Source: Nemertoderma westbladi | Lineage: Eukaryota > Xenacoelomorpha > Nemertodermatida > Nemertodermatidae | Direction: 5' to 3' | Assembly: GCA_032718475.1 (NCBI GenBank) | Contig: JAUCBJ010004813.1 | Coordinates: forward strand, 1-64,000 | DNA length: 64,000 nucleotides | Part shown: piece after piece, positions 9,968 through 20,200 of the stretch | Numbering within the stretch: the stretch's first letter is position 1 | How the letters are laid out: every line of letters begins with the position of its first letter | Made by a program: the position numbers and the translations under genes | Notes under the pieces: generated by a model | Seen by the model: only the letters and a program-made list of their open reading frames with translations | Told to the model about the DNA's origin: nothing | Database searches by the model: none

Positions 9968-12477
9968 TATGCGTATGCCATGGAGAAAAGGTATGTTTTG
10001 AGTCGTCGCTTGAAGGTCGGTGTATCGGAAATCGAACGGATATCTGTGGGGAGTTTATTCCAGAGTCTGGCATCTGGGGGCAGCTATGGGGAAGGCCCGA
10101 CGGCCCAAAGTTTGGCAGTTAAAACGCGGTTCGACGAGCGAGAGTGAAGTGCACCTTCGGGTTGTGTGGTTTGCGTAGGTCACCGGGGTTAGCAATTCGC
10201 GGATGTACTGTGGTGCTTGTTGCGATCGGGACTTGTGAACGAGGAGAAGTAATTTGAATTCGATGCGTTTCCGAACTGGTAGCCAATGTAATTGCTTGAG
10301 ACTCGGAGTGATGTGATCGTATTTGTGAACCTTCGTTAGTAGACGTGCAGCCGAGTTTTGTACGCGTTGCAATTTTGCAAGTTGGTAGCCAGGTACACCG
10401 TAGAGAAGACCGTTACAGTAATCGATAAGGCTTGATATGAGCGAGTGTATGATGGTTTCTGCAAACTTCTGGTCGAGAAAGTTGGCGATGCGTCGAATAT
10501 TGTGGAGGTGGAAGAAGGCTGCGCTACATTGGCTACAAGTTTTTGTTATGAACTTGCTCATGGTTAGACCAGGATCGAGCCATGCACCAAGGTTCTTCAC
10601 CGATTTTGCTGGATATATTTCAAAGTCCCCAACACGAATAGACTTAGTAGTTAGTTTAGATAATTGTTGCGGGGTTCCTAATATTATAAACTCGGTTTTG
10701 TCATCGTTTATTTTTAGTTTATTTTCGATGAACCATTCGCGCAAATCTGCGATGCAATTTTCTAGAGCTTTTAGTGCATCGGCTTCATCGGATTCGTTAG
10801 TTGGCTGAAATGCGTGGTAGGTTTGTTTATCATCTGCATATCCATGTAAAGCAATCGGTAAGTGTCGCTCGATGATTTTAAATAGCCCTCTGCCAAAGTT
10901 CCCAAAGTAGTGACATGATGAGCAAGCTCCCTGGGGAAAACCATATTCTAGTAAGTGATCCTTAGAGTTCGAACCCAATGTTGTTACGTGTTGATGACGT
11001 CCTCGGAGAAACAATGAAAACCAACGGAGACAGGTGCCACAAATTCCCAGGTCCGACTCGAATATGTTCAATAGCCGATCGTGGTCTACAGTGTCGAAGG
11101 CGGCACTTAGATCTAGTAGCACTAGAAATTAGGGCTCGATCGGAGTTTGGATTTGGCCGGAGCCGGAGCAGGAGCCGGAGTTGGACAATTTGGCCGGAGC
11201 CGGAGCAGGAGCCGGAGTTTTTCAAAAATTTTAAAAATTTAATTATTTATTTAAAAAAAAAATAAAGTTATGGTTATCGTTCGCCAATCGCTCATAATCA
11301 ATCATACTGTAGGTCTAATTAATTTCATAATTTATAGATTTACGAATTTTCAATTTAAAATTTAAGTAATTAATTTATCATGGACAGACGGCCTGACGCT
11401 GACGGCGACGGCCTGATGCTGACGGCGACGGCCTGACGCTGACGGCTAAAAATTACCTACAGTACCTACCTCGCTAACTGTCTAACTGTGGTAGAGCGTA
11501 GAGGTGTGTACTTGTACTGTAGGTAGCCTACCGTACGTGTACCTGTACTGCAGTACAGTACAGTATGCTGGCATGACAGCAGTAAATGGCTGCAGTGGTA
11601 CAGTCTGACAGTGTACAATCATAGCATTTACAATTTTCTAAAGTTAGGGCCTATCTGTAAGAGTCTGCTAGTCAGCCAGCTGGCCAGTACTAGTACTGCA
11701 GTACAGTCAGTCAGTCATTGACTTTAAGTAAATACTGCAGTATTATCAGATTATACTTGATATTGAAGCTGTACTACAGTACTTATAGTGTTAAATAATT
11801 GTTCAGATTAGAATATGCACGAAATATAATACTTTATTAAAAAATTAACTCCGGCAATATTTTTACCGGAGCCGGAGCAGGAGCCGGAGGTGCCAAAATG
11901 GCCGGAGCCGGAGCCGGAGGCCGGAGCTCCGATCGAGCCCTACTAGAAATGTCACCTTCTTGTTGTCCATGTTGATAAGGATATCGGATTGAACTTTAAT
12001 TAAGGCTGTTTAGGTACTGTGGAATCGTCGATATCCCGATTCAGTGCATGGTAAAGGATGGTTTTCTTCAATGTATGGTAGGAATTGTGACATTACTGCT
12101 CGCTCTGCAATTTTTGATACAAATGGTAAACCACTTACAGGTCGAAAATTGGATTTTATAATCGAGTTCAAATTAGTTTTCTTTAAAGTCGGCGTGACTG
12201 TTGCCGTTTTCCAAACGTCAGGGACGTTACCGCTCTGCAGAGAGTTGTTTGTCATAATACTGATTGGTATACAAAGACTAGAGATGCACTGTTTTACGAT
12301 ACTGGTTGGTAATGGGTCCTGGGGACATTGCTTGTTGGGTGCTGATGATATTAGTCGTCCCACTTCGGAGGTAGGCAATACAGTGAATTGGGAAAGCGTT
12401 GCAGTTCTTGTGTGGTCACTAGATGCTAGAGATTTGATGAGATTTACATTGCATAGGATCCGTTCTGGAGTTCGCAA
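9968..12477 (-). pseudogene. LINE ORF2, reverse transcriptase part
   Basis: Minus-strand RT. The upstream piece (12477-12010) has the early fingers motifs ending in YRRFHST. The downstream piece (from ~11122) has LLDLSAAFDTVDH, HGYADDKQTY with the catalytic YADD, and thumb and C-terminal blocks such as LHWLPVRKRIEFK. Both pieces are in the same frame apart from one in-frame TAA at 12010-12012, just after FHST where this family usually has Glu. A MITE (11130-11942) splits them. Near 10078 a C-run frameshift separates the last part, which continues LWNKLP...KTYLF to a stop at 9968. The enzyme would prime reverse transcription on nicked chromosomal DNA; this copy is dead. Confidence 0.85.
11130..11942. 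mobile_element. hAT-like MITE inserted in the LINE
   Basis: 813 bp with perfect 16-bp terminal inverted repeats (TAGGGCTCGATCGGAG / CTCCGATCGAGCCCTA) and a perfect 8-bp target duplication, CTAGAAAT, at 11122-11129 and 11943-11950, the size made by hAT transposases. Both subterminal regions are rich in GGAGCCGGAGC words. Inside is a threefold ~20-bp repeat (GACGGCCTGACGCTGACGGC, 11387-11446). It has no coding capacity. Confidence 0.93.
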
Positions 12478-13321
12478 TGTCTAGATCATCTCGGATAATT
12501 CGGATTTTTGCAGCAAAATAATCTGCAAACAAATTAGCCAGCTCGACTGGTGAGTTGTGATTTGGATAAACTATGTTTTTCTTTTGTTTGGCCAGCGAGT
12601 TTACCAGACTGAACAATGCTTTTTGGTCGCCATTACACGCGCGATTTCACCGCGGTAGAAAGCCCTGCGATCTGCGATTAACTTAACAGCGTAGAGTTTT
12701 CGTATTCGCTTAAATTCTTCCAAATCGGTAGGAGATTTCGACTGTCGCCAGCGTCGTTCAGCTGCTCGTCGTTGTGCTTTCAAACTTCTTGCGCTTGTGG
12801 TGAACCATTTAGGACCTGAACGTTCAGTGATTGCTTTGGTTTTCATTTGTCAATCATTGCCGATAAGATCTTGTTGTAAGTTACTGCTTGTTCGTCTATG
12901 CTGAGATCGGTGAATGCGGGTTTACAAAGAGCAGAGTTACTAATACTGTTATTGAAATCTTCCATAACTATACACTTTAAATCTCGCCAGTGAATAACTT
13001 TTGGAACGGTCGGTGGTTTGGGTATTGATAAAAAGCATTGTACTGCACAAGTGCACAGTGATCGGATATGTAGTAGGTTGCTGCTGGGGTACTAACGACT
13101 AGGTCGTCACAATTTCTAGTCAATATCAAGTCGAGAGTATGTCCTGTTTCGTGGGTAGGGACTAAAACATGTTGTGTTAAACCCATACTATCGAGAAGGT
13201 CTATTAGCTTTTTTGCATAGTAGTCATCTCTTGCATCGACATGTATGTTGAAGTCACCCACCACTATTAGACGCTGTTCACAACAAAGCCATGGTTCAAT
13301 GAATTTGGGAAATTCTCTCAA
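12478..13321 (-). pseudogene. LINE ORF2, endonuclease C-half and linker to RT
   Basis: Minus-strand continuation of ORF2. From 13321 down to 12977 a frame shows VVGDFNIHVD, HTLDLILTR and SDHCALV, three signature blocks of apurinic-type endonucleases (Asp-x-Asn and Ser-Asp-His). Two further frames (12846-12601 and 12616-12419) cover the basic linker before RT, including RRAAERRWR. Frame changes between these pieces show at least two indels. Such an endonuclease nicks genomic DNA to start target-primed reverse transcription. Confidence 0.8.
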
Positions 13322-13377
13322 AAATCTTTAACAAGTGACGGGGTGGGTAGGACTAAATGGCATACGCTATATTACAA

Positions 13378-13716
13378 TCATACATAGTGTGGTTTTTGAG
13401 CATTTGATGAACCATATTGAGTATTCAAATGACTTGTTCTCGCCATCACTGTCTGACTGTGTAGTGTAACTGGCAGAGAGTTCTTTACTATAACTCCCGT
13501 GCCTCCGCCCAAACGGCCGAGCCTAGGGGAGTCATTGGTTGTGTAACCATCGGGAGTACAAAGGCTTTTAACAGCATCATCTTTGAGATTGAACCATGTT
13601 TCGGTTAACGCGCATATGTCGATGTTGTTTTGCGTGATGAAATCAACTATTTCAGCACTTTTGTTGCGGGCTGATCGAGTATTCATTATGCACAGATGGA
13701 GAGAGATACCAGTTGA
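13378..13716 (-). pseudogene. LINE ORF2, endonuclease N-half
   Basis: Minus-strand frame containing MNTRSARNK, the usual first block of CR1-type endonucleases, then ALTETWF with the catalytic Glu, and GTGVIVK. It is separated from the C-half by a disrupted stretch at 13322-13377. Upstream it runs without a stop into the 30-bp VNTR, so the original start of ORF2 lies in or before the repeat. Confidence 0.8.
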
Positions 13717-13719
13717 TAA

Positions 13720-14520
13720 TGATGCTGGGGGCCGCGCGGACGCTGGTGACGCAGCCGGGGGCCGCGCGGGCGTTGGCGACGCAGCAGGGGGCCGTGCGGG
13801 CATTGGCGATGCAGCCAGGGGCCGCGCGGGCGCTGGAGACGCAGCCGGGGGCCGCACGGGTGCTGGCGACGCAGCCGGGCTGCCGGGGGCCGCGCGGACG
13901 CTGGCGATGCAGCCGGGGGCCGCGCAGGCATTGGCGACACAGCCGGGGGGCGTGCGGGCGCTGGCGATGCAGCTGGGGGCCACGCGGGCGCTGGCGACGC
14001 AGCCGGGGGCCGCGTGGGCATTGGTGACGCAGCCGGGGGCCGCTCGGACGCTGGCGATACAGCCGGGGGCCGCGCGGGTGCTGGAGACGCAGCTGGGGGC
14101 CGCGTGGGCATTGGCGACGCAGCCGGGGGCTGCTCGGATGCTGGTGACGCAGCCGGGGGCCGCGCGGGCGCTGGAGACGCAGCCGGGGGCTGCGCGGGCG
14201 TTGGCGACGCAGCTGGGGGCCGTGCGGACGCTGACGACACAGCCGGGGGCCGCGTGGGCGCTGGAGATGCAGTCAGGGGCCGCACGGGCGTTGGCGACGC
14301 AGCTGGGGGCTGTGCAGGCGTTGGCGACGCAGCCGGGGGCCGCGTAGGCGCTGGAGACGCAGCCAGGGGCCGCACGGGCGTTAGCGACGCAGCCTGGGGC
14401 CGTGCGAGCGTTGGCGACGCAGCCAGGGGCCGCACGGATGCTGGCGACGCAGCCGGGGGGTGCGTGGATGCTGGCGACGCAGCCGGGGGCCCGCGCGGGC
14501 GTTGGCAACGCAGCCGGGGT
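13720..14520 (-). repeat. 30-bp GC-rich minisatellite inside the LINE
   Basis: About 26 copies of a 30-bp unit (core GGGGGCCGCGCGGGCG then CTGGCGACGCAGCC). Since 30 is a multiple of three, each copy adds ten codons without changing frame. All minus-strand frames stay open, reading Pro-Ala-Ser-Ala-rich or Ala-Pro-Gly-Cys-Val-rich repeats. One copy is irregular (near 13873). It lies at the ORF1-ORF2 boundary, just before the endonuclease. Long plus- and minus-strand frames here are by-products of the repeat. Confidence 0.9.
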
Positions 14521-14565
14521 CTGCTGCTGCGGTCTATTGTGTGGGGCGGTTGAGTAAGAGTATAG

Positions 14566-15519
14566 TCAATCTACCCGTTCCGCATCTGTTTGATTCTTGG
14601 GACCTGATGTGGACTTCTGTTCTTGTACTCCTCGGCCTCGCCTCTTTTGCCGAGCATTGTATTCAGCTTCTCTTTCACTTTTTGACATGTCCCTGTCGAA
14701 GTAGTATTTGGTTCCATCCACTGTGAAGTTGCGACGTGCTAGCATTTTATTTGCTTCAATGGGGGAGTCATATGAGAGCAATATTATTCGAGCAGAATTA
14801 TCATCTCGTGGTTTTCCAAGCCTCTGGATCCCGCGGCATTCTATTTTTTCTCCTAGTGAGTCCTCTAGGAACTTTGCATCCAGAGATCGTTGTTTGGCAG
14901 ACTCGTTAGTTGCGTTATCTCCAGGGATATGTTTAATCACAACGTTGCATTTGCGTTGATCATGTAATCGTATAGCTCTCTCAATAGCGATTTGAGGTTG
15001 CTGTTGGGTTCGAACATCCATTTTTTTATTTAGGTCTTCTAGCTTTTTGGTATTTTGGCGCACCACTTCCACCCAGGTAGACGAACTCTCATCTTGATCT
15101 ACTGCAATGGGAGAAGTATCACTGTTATCAATCTTTGTCTGAAGCCCGGCTTGGGAAGCCTCAACTTCGTTGAAACGTTCTTCGATCTCGCAATGCATAT
15201 CTGATAATTCCTTACTAGCAACTAGCTTATCTTCGCCGTCTAAGTCTACGCTTATCTTTTTTTTCATTGCTTCCAGTTCCTGCTGCAACTGTAGATTTTC
15301 TTCCTCCATCACTGACAAGCGGGATAAGTGCTCAGCAGCGCAGAATCCACAGGCAAATTTCTTAGATACAATGGTTTTTTTACGCGCCATCTCTTCAGGT
15401 AACTGAATATCAGTCCAGGTTGATGTGCAGAATGTACAACATTCTACACTAGTTTGTACAAACTTCTTTTGGCTGGTCTTTGCGTTATTCCCTGTTGATG
15501 ATCTTCTTGGGTTGCTCAT
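14566..15519 (-). CDS. LINE ORF1 protein (coiled coil + RRM-like)
   Basis: 317 codons, intact on the minus strand, ATG at 15519. Residues ~25-65 hold two Cys pairs (CCTFC and CGFC followed by His), a possible zinc-binding head. Residues ~70-150 are Glu/Lys-rich and heptad-like (EEENLQLQQELEAMKKK), a likely coiled coil for trimerisation. Residues ~185-290 look like the RRM-like core of non-LTR ORF1 proteins (CNVVIKHIPG ... RIQRLGK-like ... ARIILLSYDSPIEANKML), ending in a basic tail (RQKRRGRG). The protein would bind element RNA as a chaperone. It is the only LINE gene here without an obvious break. It is followed by the VNTR and then the endonuclease. Assignment rests on layout and motifs. 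Confidence 0.75.
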   Translation of the reverse strand: MSNPRRSSTGNNAKTSQKKFVQTSVECCTFCTSTWTDIQLPEEMARKKTIVSKKFACGFCAAEHLSRLSVMEEENLQLQQELEAMKKKISVDLDGEDKLVASKELSDMHCEIEERFNEVEASQAGLQTKIDNSDTSPIAVDQDESSSTWVEVVRQNTKKLEDLNKKMDVRTQQQPQIAIERAIRLHDQRKCNVVIKHIPGDNATNESAKQRSLDAKFLEDSLGEKIECRGIQRLGKPRDDNSARIILLSYDSPIEANKMLARRNFTVDGTKYYFDRDMSKSEREAEYNARQKRRGRGVQEQKSTSGPKNQTDAERVD

Positions 15520-15530
15520 TGTTTTCGTGG

Positions 15531-16040
15531 TGTATCTTCTTCTTTTATATCATATAGGCCTATATAATATATATATATATCTTGACGGGGATATATATCT
15601 CAACGGATCGGGATCACCGATTTACGAATTAGTTGAAATTCCAGTCCAAGTAATAAAATTATAAAGTAAGCTTTCCTGCTTTCCGAATGATGATACTACA
15701 AATGAATGATGATAGTACAGACATGTCTTCAGGTCTTGGGTCTTTGTTTTGCACTCGTCCCACGTCCCATTACATTACATGTACAAAATATGACAACTAC
15801 ATGAACTATGTAGGCCTATGTATGTATAGGCCCAAGGCCCTATACAAATATACTAGCTTATCAAACTGGAAGGGGGTCCTTCTGTCCTTTAAAGTGAATA
15901 TTTATTAGCCAATTTGATCAATATATTAACCTGTTAACCCCTGACCAGCTGACAGCCTGATTAATTTGTACCCAACGTAACATATTCATATTACAGTATT
16001 AAATCTACTGGTACCCCATCCATAATCTGTCTATCTGTAG
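15531..16040. other. Interval between LINE and host exon
   Basis: Contains a (TA)n run near 15565-15580. No gene is supported. The end (CTGTCTATCTGTAG, 16027-16040) is pyrimidine-rich with a terminal AG and could be a 3' splice site for the following exon. If it is not, this stretch would be promoter and 5' UTR of the host gene. Confidence 0.4.
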
Positions 16041-16055
16041 ACCGATACTGTTGCC

Positions 16056-17258
16056 ATGGTTACTAATGGAGGTGACCTTAGTCCCCGGTCCAGTAGACGC
16101 AACTGGCACCGCCATCAGGAAGCATCATCATCTCGATATCAACAACGTGATTGGGCGGGGCGGGACCGGGATCGTTACCGGCGCCATAGCGGCCGGCATA
16201 CGCCGCCACCACGACACAGACATCGCAGCCCTCACCACCACCACATATCTGACGAGGAGCAGCTGTCAGACGGTGGAGCCCAATCCACTAGAATCAATAA
16301 AAGTACCGGTAAATATTTTGCGCCTGACGGGAGTCACTACAGACATAGTAGTCCAAAGGTTCAATCTTCATATAGCAACTTGGATCCCCCTAAAGTTGAG
16401 TTAAGCCCCTCCTTAGAGGAGGGTGAATGCCCACCACCTGTAAAATCCGTAAAAAAGAAAAAGAAAAAACACAAACATGAGTCTCGGCAGGATTCTATTG
16501 ATTTAGATGAAGTCAGCGACAAGAAGAAAAAGAAAAAAAAGAAGAAAAAACGCGTCGATGAGTTGTATGATCCGATAACTCCGACTCCATCTCGGGAAGA
16601 CGGAGATTTAGCCGATAACGGGTCGCATCACTCGAAGAAAAAGCGGAAGAAAGCTCGCGATGAATCCATTGAGTCGGCGTTACTTCCGGGCGGCGACGAT
16701 CAAACTCCTCGTAAACACAAGAAGAAACGTCGTGGTGAGACCGGGTCCCCAGTGGAAGCGAGAGAGACGGTTAAAGACACATCTAAACGCCGATCGCGAG
16801 TTATCGACGAGAAGACGTGGCCTAAATCCACCAAGAAGATGTCGTTGATCGGGTTGGCTAATGATTATGCCGATGCCGGGGAACAAGAAGAGGTGGAACT
16901 GGAATTAAACGCTTCCGAATCTAAGAATATTTTTGATTCCCCGGAAGCTGACGTACCGGTAGTAATTAATGAGGGTAAGGAAGCAATAACTGAGGATCGA
17001 ACCTCGGCTTCTATCGATATATCTATGATTCCGATGCCGGATGAATCTACCGACGCGTTCCCGGATGATTCAGTCGGGGCGATCCCTTTACCCGTTGTCA
17101 CATCGACCGAAGTTGCTTACAGTCCAACAGCGATGCCGCTTTCGGCTGAGGAAGATCCGGTCGCTTCTTCCTTCCAACCGGATGAAGGATGCGACGGCGG
17201 TGAGGCGTACAGCCCAGGTACACCGAGTTCTGTATCGACTGGACTCGATGAAAGTAAG
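16056..17258 (+). CDS. SCAF/PHRF1-like SR-related protein, 5' of the two visible exons
   Basis: 401 codons ending at a 5' splice site. The ATG at 16056 has a strong context (GCCATGG). An in-frame TAG lies 15 nt upstream, but it is also the end of a possible splice acceptor (16040), so this could be either exon 1 or an internal exon. The product is low-complexity: an Arg/His/Ser-rich N-terminus (RDRDRYRRH, residues ~35-45), two long Lys runs (residues ~128-135 and ~153-165), YDPITPTPS, then an acidic Ser/Glu/Pro region with AYSP motifs. AYSP/YDP motifs are shared with PHRF1, SCAF1 and SCAF11, nuclear proteins that bind the RNA polymerase II C-terminal domain and link transcription to splicing. 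The exon ends in phase 0 (...GACGAAAGTAAG-like end, codon AAG at 17256-17258) and joins the exon at 27758. No PHD or RING domain is seen in the window. Confidence 0.8.
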
Positions 17259-17264
17259 GTAAGT
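17256..17264 (+). promoter_or_regulatory. Authentic 5' splice site, first of a donor array
   Basis: AAG|GTAAGT, a full consensus donor. It is in phase 0 with the acceptor at 27757/27758, and both flanking frames are open. It is also the first nine bases of the 32-bp tandem array. If the intron is not removed here, the next codons are GTA AGT TAA, a stop. Confidence 0.85.
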
Positions 17265-20200
17265 TAACCAAACACAATGTCCCAGTCGAGGTAAGTAAAC
17301 CAAACGCAATGTCCCGGTCAAGGTAAGTTAACCAAAAGCAATGTCCCGGTCGATGTAAGTTAATCAAACGCAATGTCCCGGTCGAGGTAAGTTAACCAAA
17401 CGCAATGTCGGGGTCTAAGTAAGTTAACCGAACGCAATGTCCCGGTCGATGTAAGTAAACCAAACACAATGTCCCGGTCGTGGTAAGTTAACCAAACGCA
17501 ATGTCCCAGTCGATGTAAGTTAACCAAACGCAATGTCCCGGTCGTGGTAAGTTAACCAAACGTAATGTCGGGGTCTAGGTAAGTTAACCAAACGCAATGT
17601 CCCGGTCGAGGTAAGTTAACCAAACGCAATGTCGGGGTCAAGGTAAGTTAACCAAACGCAATGTCCCGGTCGAGGTAAGTTAACCAAACGCAATGTCCCG
17701 GTCGATGTAAGTTAACCAAACACAATGTCCCAGTCGAGGTAAGTAAACCAAACGCAATGTCGGGGTCGAGGTAAGTAAACCAAACGCAATGTCCCGTTCG
17801 AGGTAAGTTAACCAAACACAATGTCCCAGTCGAGGTAAGTAAACCAAACGCAATGTCGGGGTCGAGGTAAGTTAACCAAACTCAATGTCCCGGTCGAGGT
17901 AAGTTAACCAAACAAAATGTCCCGGTCGAGGTAAGTTAACCAAACACAATGTCCCAGTCGAGGTAAGTAAACCAAACGCAATGTCGGGGTCGAGGTAAGT
18001 AAACCAAACACAATGTCCCGTTCGAGGTAAGTAAACCAAACGCAATGTCCCGTTCGAGGTAAGTAAACCAAACGCAATGTCCCAGTCGAGGTAAGTAAAC
18101 CAAACGCAATGTCGGGGTCGAGGTAAGTTAACCAAACTCAATGTCCCGGTCTAGGTAAGTTAACCAAACAAAATGTCCCCGTCGAGGTAAGTTAACCAAA
18201 CAAAATGTCCCGGTCGAGTTAAGTTAACCAAACACAATGTCCCAGTCCAGGTAAGTAAACCAAACGCAATGTCGGGGTCGAGGTAAGTTAGCCAAACACA
18301 ATGTCCCAGTCGAGGTAAGTAAACCAAACGCAATGTCCCGGTCGAGGTAAGTTAACCAAACTCAATGTCCCCGTCGAGGTAAGTTAACCAAACAAAATGT
18401 CCCGGTCGAGGTAAGCTAACCAAACACAATGTCCCAGTCGAGGTAAGTAAACCAAACGCGATGTCGGGGTCAAGGTAAGTTAACCAAACGCAATGTCCCG
18501 TTCGAGGTAAGTTAACCAAACAAAATGTCCCCGTGGAGGTAAGTTAACCAAACACAATGTCCCAGTCGAGGTAAGTAAACCAAACGCAATGTCGGGGTCG
18601 AGGTAAGTTAACCAAACAAAATGTCCCGGTCGAGGTAAGTTAACCAAACACAATGTCCCAGTCGAGGTAAATTAACCAAACACAATGTCCCGGTCGAGGT
18701 AAGTTAACCAAACGCAATGTCCCGGTCGCGGTAAGTTAACCAAACAAAATGTCCCGGTCGAGGTAAGTTAACCAAACACAATGTCCCAGTCTAGGTAAGT
18801 AAACCAAACGCAATGTCGGGGTCGAGGTAAGTTAACCAAACAAAATGTCCCGGTCGAGGTAAGTTAACCAAACACAATGTCCCAGTCGAGGTAAATTAAC
18901 CAAACAAAATGTCCCGGTCGAGGTAAGTTAACCAAACACAATGTCCCAGTCGAGGTAAGTAAACCAAACGCAATGTCGGGGTCGAGGTAAGTTAACCAAA
19001 CAAAATGTCCCGGTCGAGGTAAGTTAACCAAACACAATGTCCCAGTCGAGGTAAATTAACCAAACACAATGTCCCGGTCGAGGTAAGTTAACCAAACGCA
19101 ATGTCCCGGTCGCGGTAAGTTAACCAAACAAAATGTCCCGGTCGAGGTAAGTTAACCAAACACAATGTCCCAGTCGAGGTAAGTAAACCAAACGCATGTC
19201 CCGGTCGAGGTAAGTTAACCAAACACAATGACCCAGTCGAGGTAAGTAAACCAAACGCAATGTCGGGGTCGAGGTAAGTTAACCATACGCAATGTCCCGG
19301 TCGAGATAAGTTAACCAAACACAATGTCCCAGTCGAGGTAAGTAAACCAAACGCAATGTCCCGGTCGAGGTAAGTTAGCCAAACGCAATGTCCCAGTCGA
19401 GGTAAATTAACCAAACACAATGTCCCGGTCGAGGTAAGTTAACCAAACGCAATGTCCCGGTCGAGGTAAGTTAACCAAACAAAATGTCCCCGTCGAGGTA
19501 AGTTAACCAAACAAAATGTCCCGGTCGAGGTAAGTTAACCAAACACAATGTCCCAGTCGAGGTAAGTAAACCAAACGCAATGTCGGGGTCGAGGTAAGTT
19601 AACCAAACGCAATGTCGGGGTCGAGGTAAGTTAGCCAAACGCAATGTCCCAGTCGAGGTAAATTAACCAAACACAATGTCCCGGTCGAGGTAAGTTAACC
19701 AAACGCAATGTCCCGGTCGAGGTAAGTTAACCAAACAAAATGTCCCGGTCGAGGTAAGTTAACCAAACACAATGTCCCAGTCGAGGTAAGTAAACCAAAC
19801 GCAATGTCCCGGTCGAGGTAAGTTAACCAAACACAATGTCCCAGTCGAGGTAAGTAAACCAAACGCAATGTCGGGGTCGAGGTAAGTCAACCATACGCAA
19901 TGTCCCGGTCGAGATAAGTTAACCAAACACAATGTCCCAGTCGAGGTAAGTAAACCAAACGCAATGTCCCGGTCGAGGTAAGTTAGCCAAACGCAATGTC
20001 CCAGTCGAGGTAAATAAACCAAACACAATGTCCCGGTCGAGGTAAGTTAACCAAACGCAATGTCCCGGTCGAGGTAAGTTAACCAAACAAAATGTCCCGG
20101 TCGAGGTAAGTTAACCAAACACAATGTCCCAGTCGAGGTAAGTAAACCAAACGCAATGTCCCGGTCGAGGTAAGTTAACCAAACACAATGTCCCAGTCGA

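Larger units (their letters stand above)
9098..15530 (-). mobile_element. CR1/L2-type LINE, nearly full length, decayed
   Basis: A minus-strand non-LTR retrotransposon about 5.6 kb long once the inserted MITE is removed. In order: ORF1 (15519-14566), a GC-rich VNTR, an apurinic-type endonuclease, reverse transcriptase, an ~870-bp 3' UTR, and a (TTA)n tail at 9098-9122 preceded by a GCGCTATACAAG-like word. That tail is typical of the CR1/L2 group. ORF2 carries several frameshifts, a stop in RT (12010-12012) and an 813-bp hAT-like insertion. It lies 5' of the plus-strand SCAF-like exons, in antisense orientation, possibly within an upstream intron of that gene. Confidence 0.85.

Noticed and set aside
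13583-14553. Long plus- and minus-strand frames of Ala/Gly/Pro repeats (up to 254 codons)
   Set aside because: By-products of the 30-bp VNTR, open in several frames at once.
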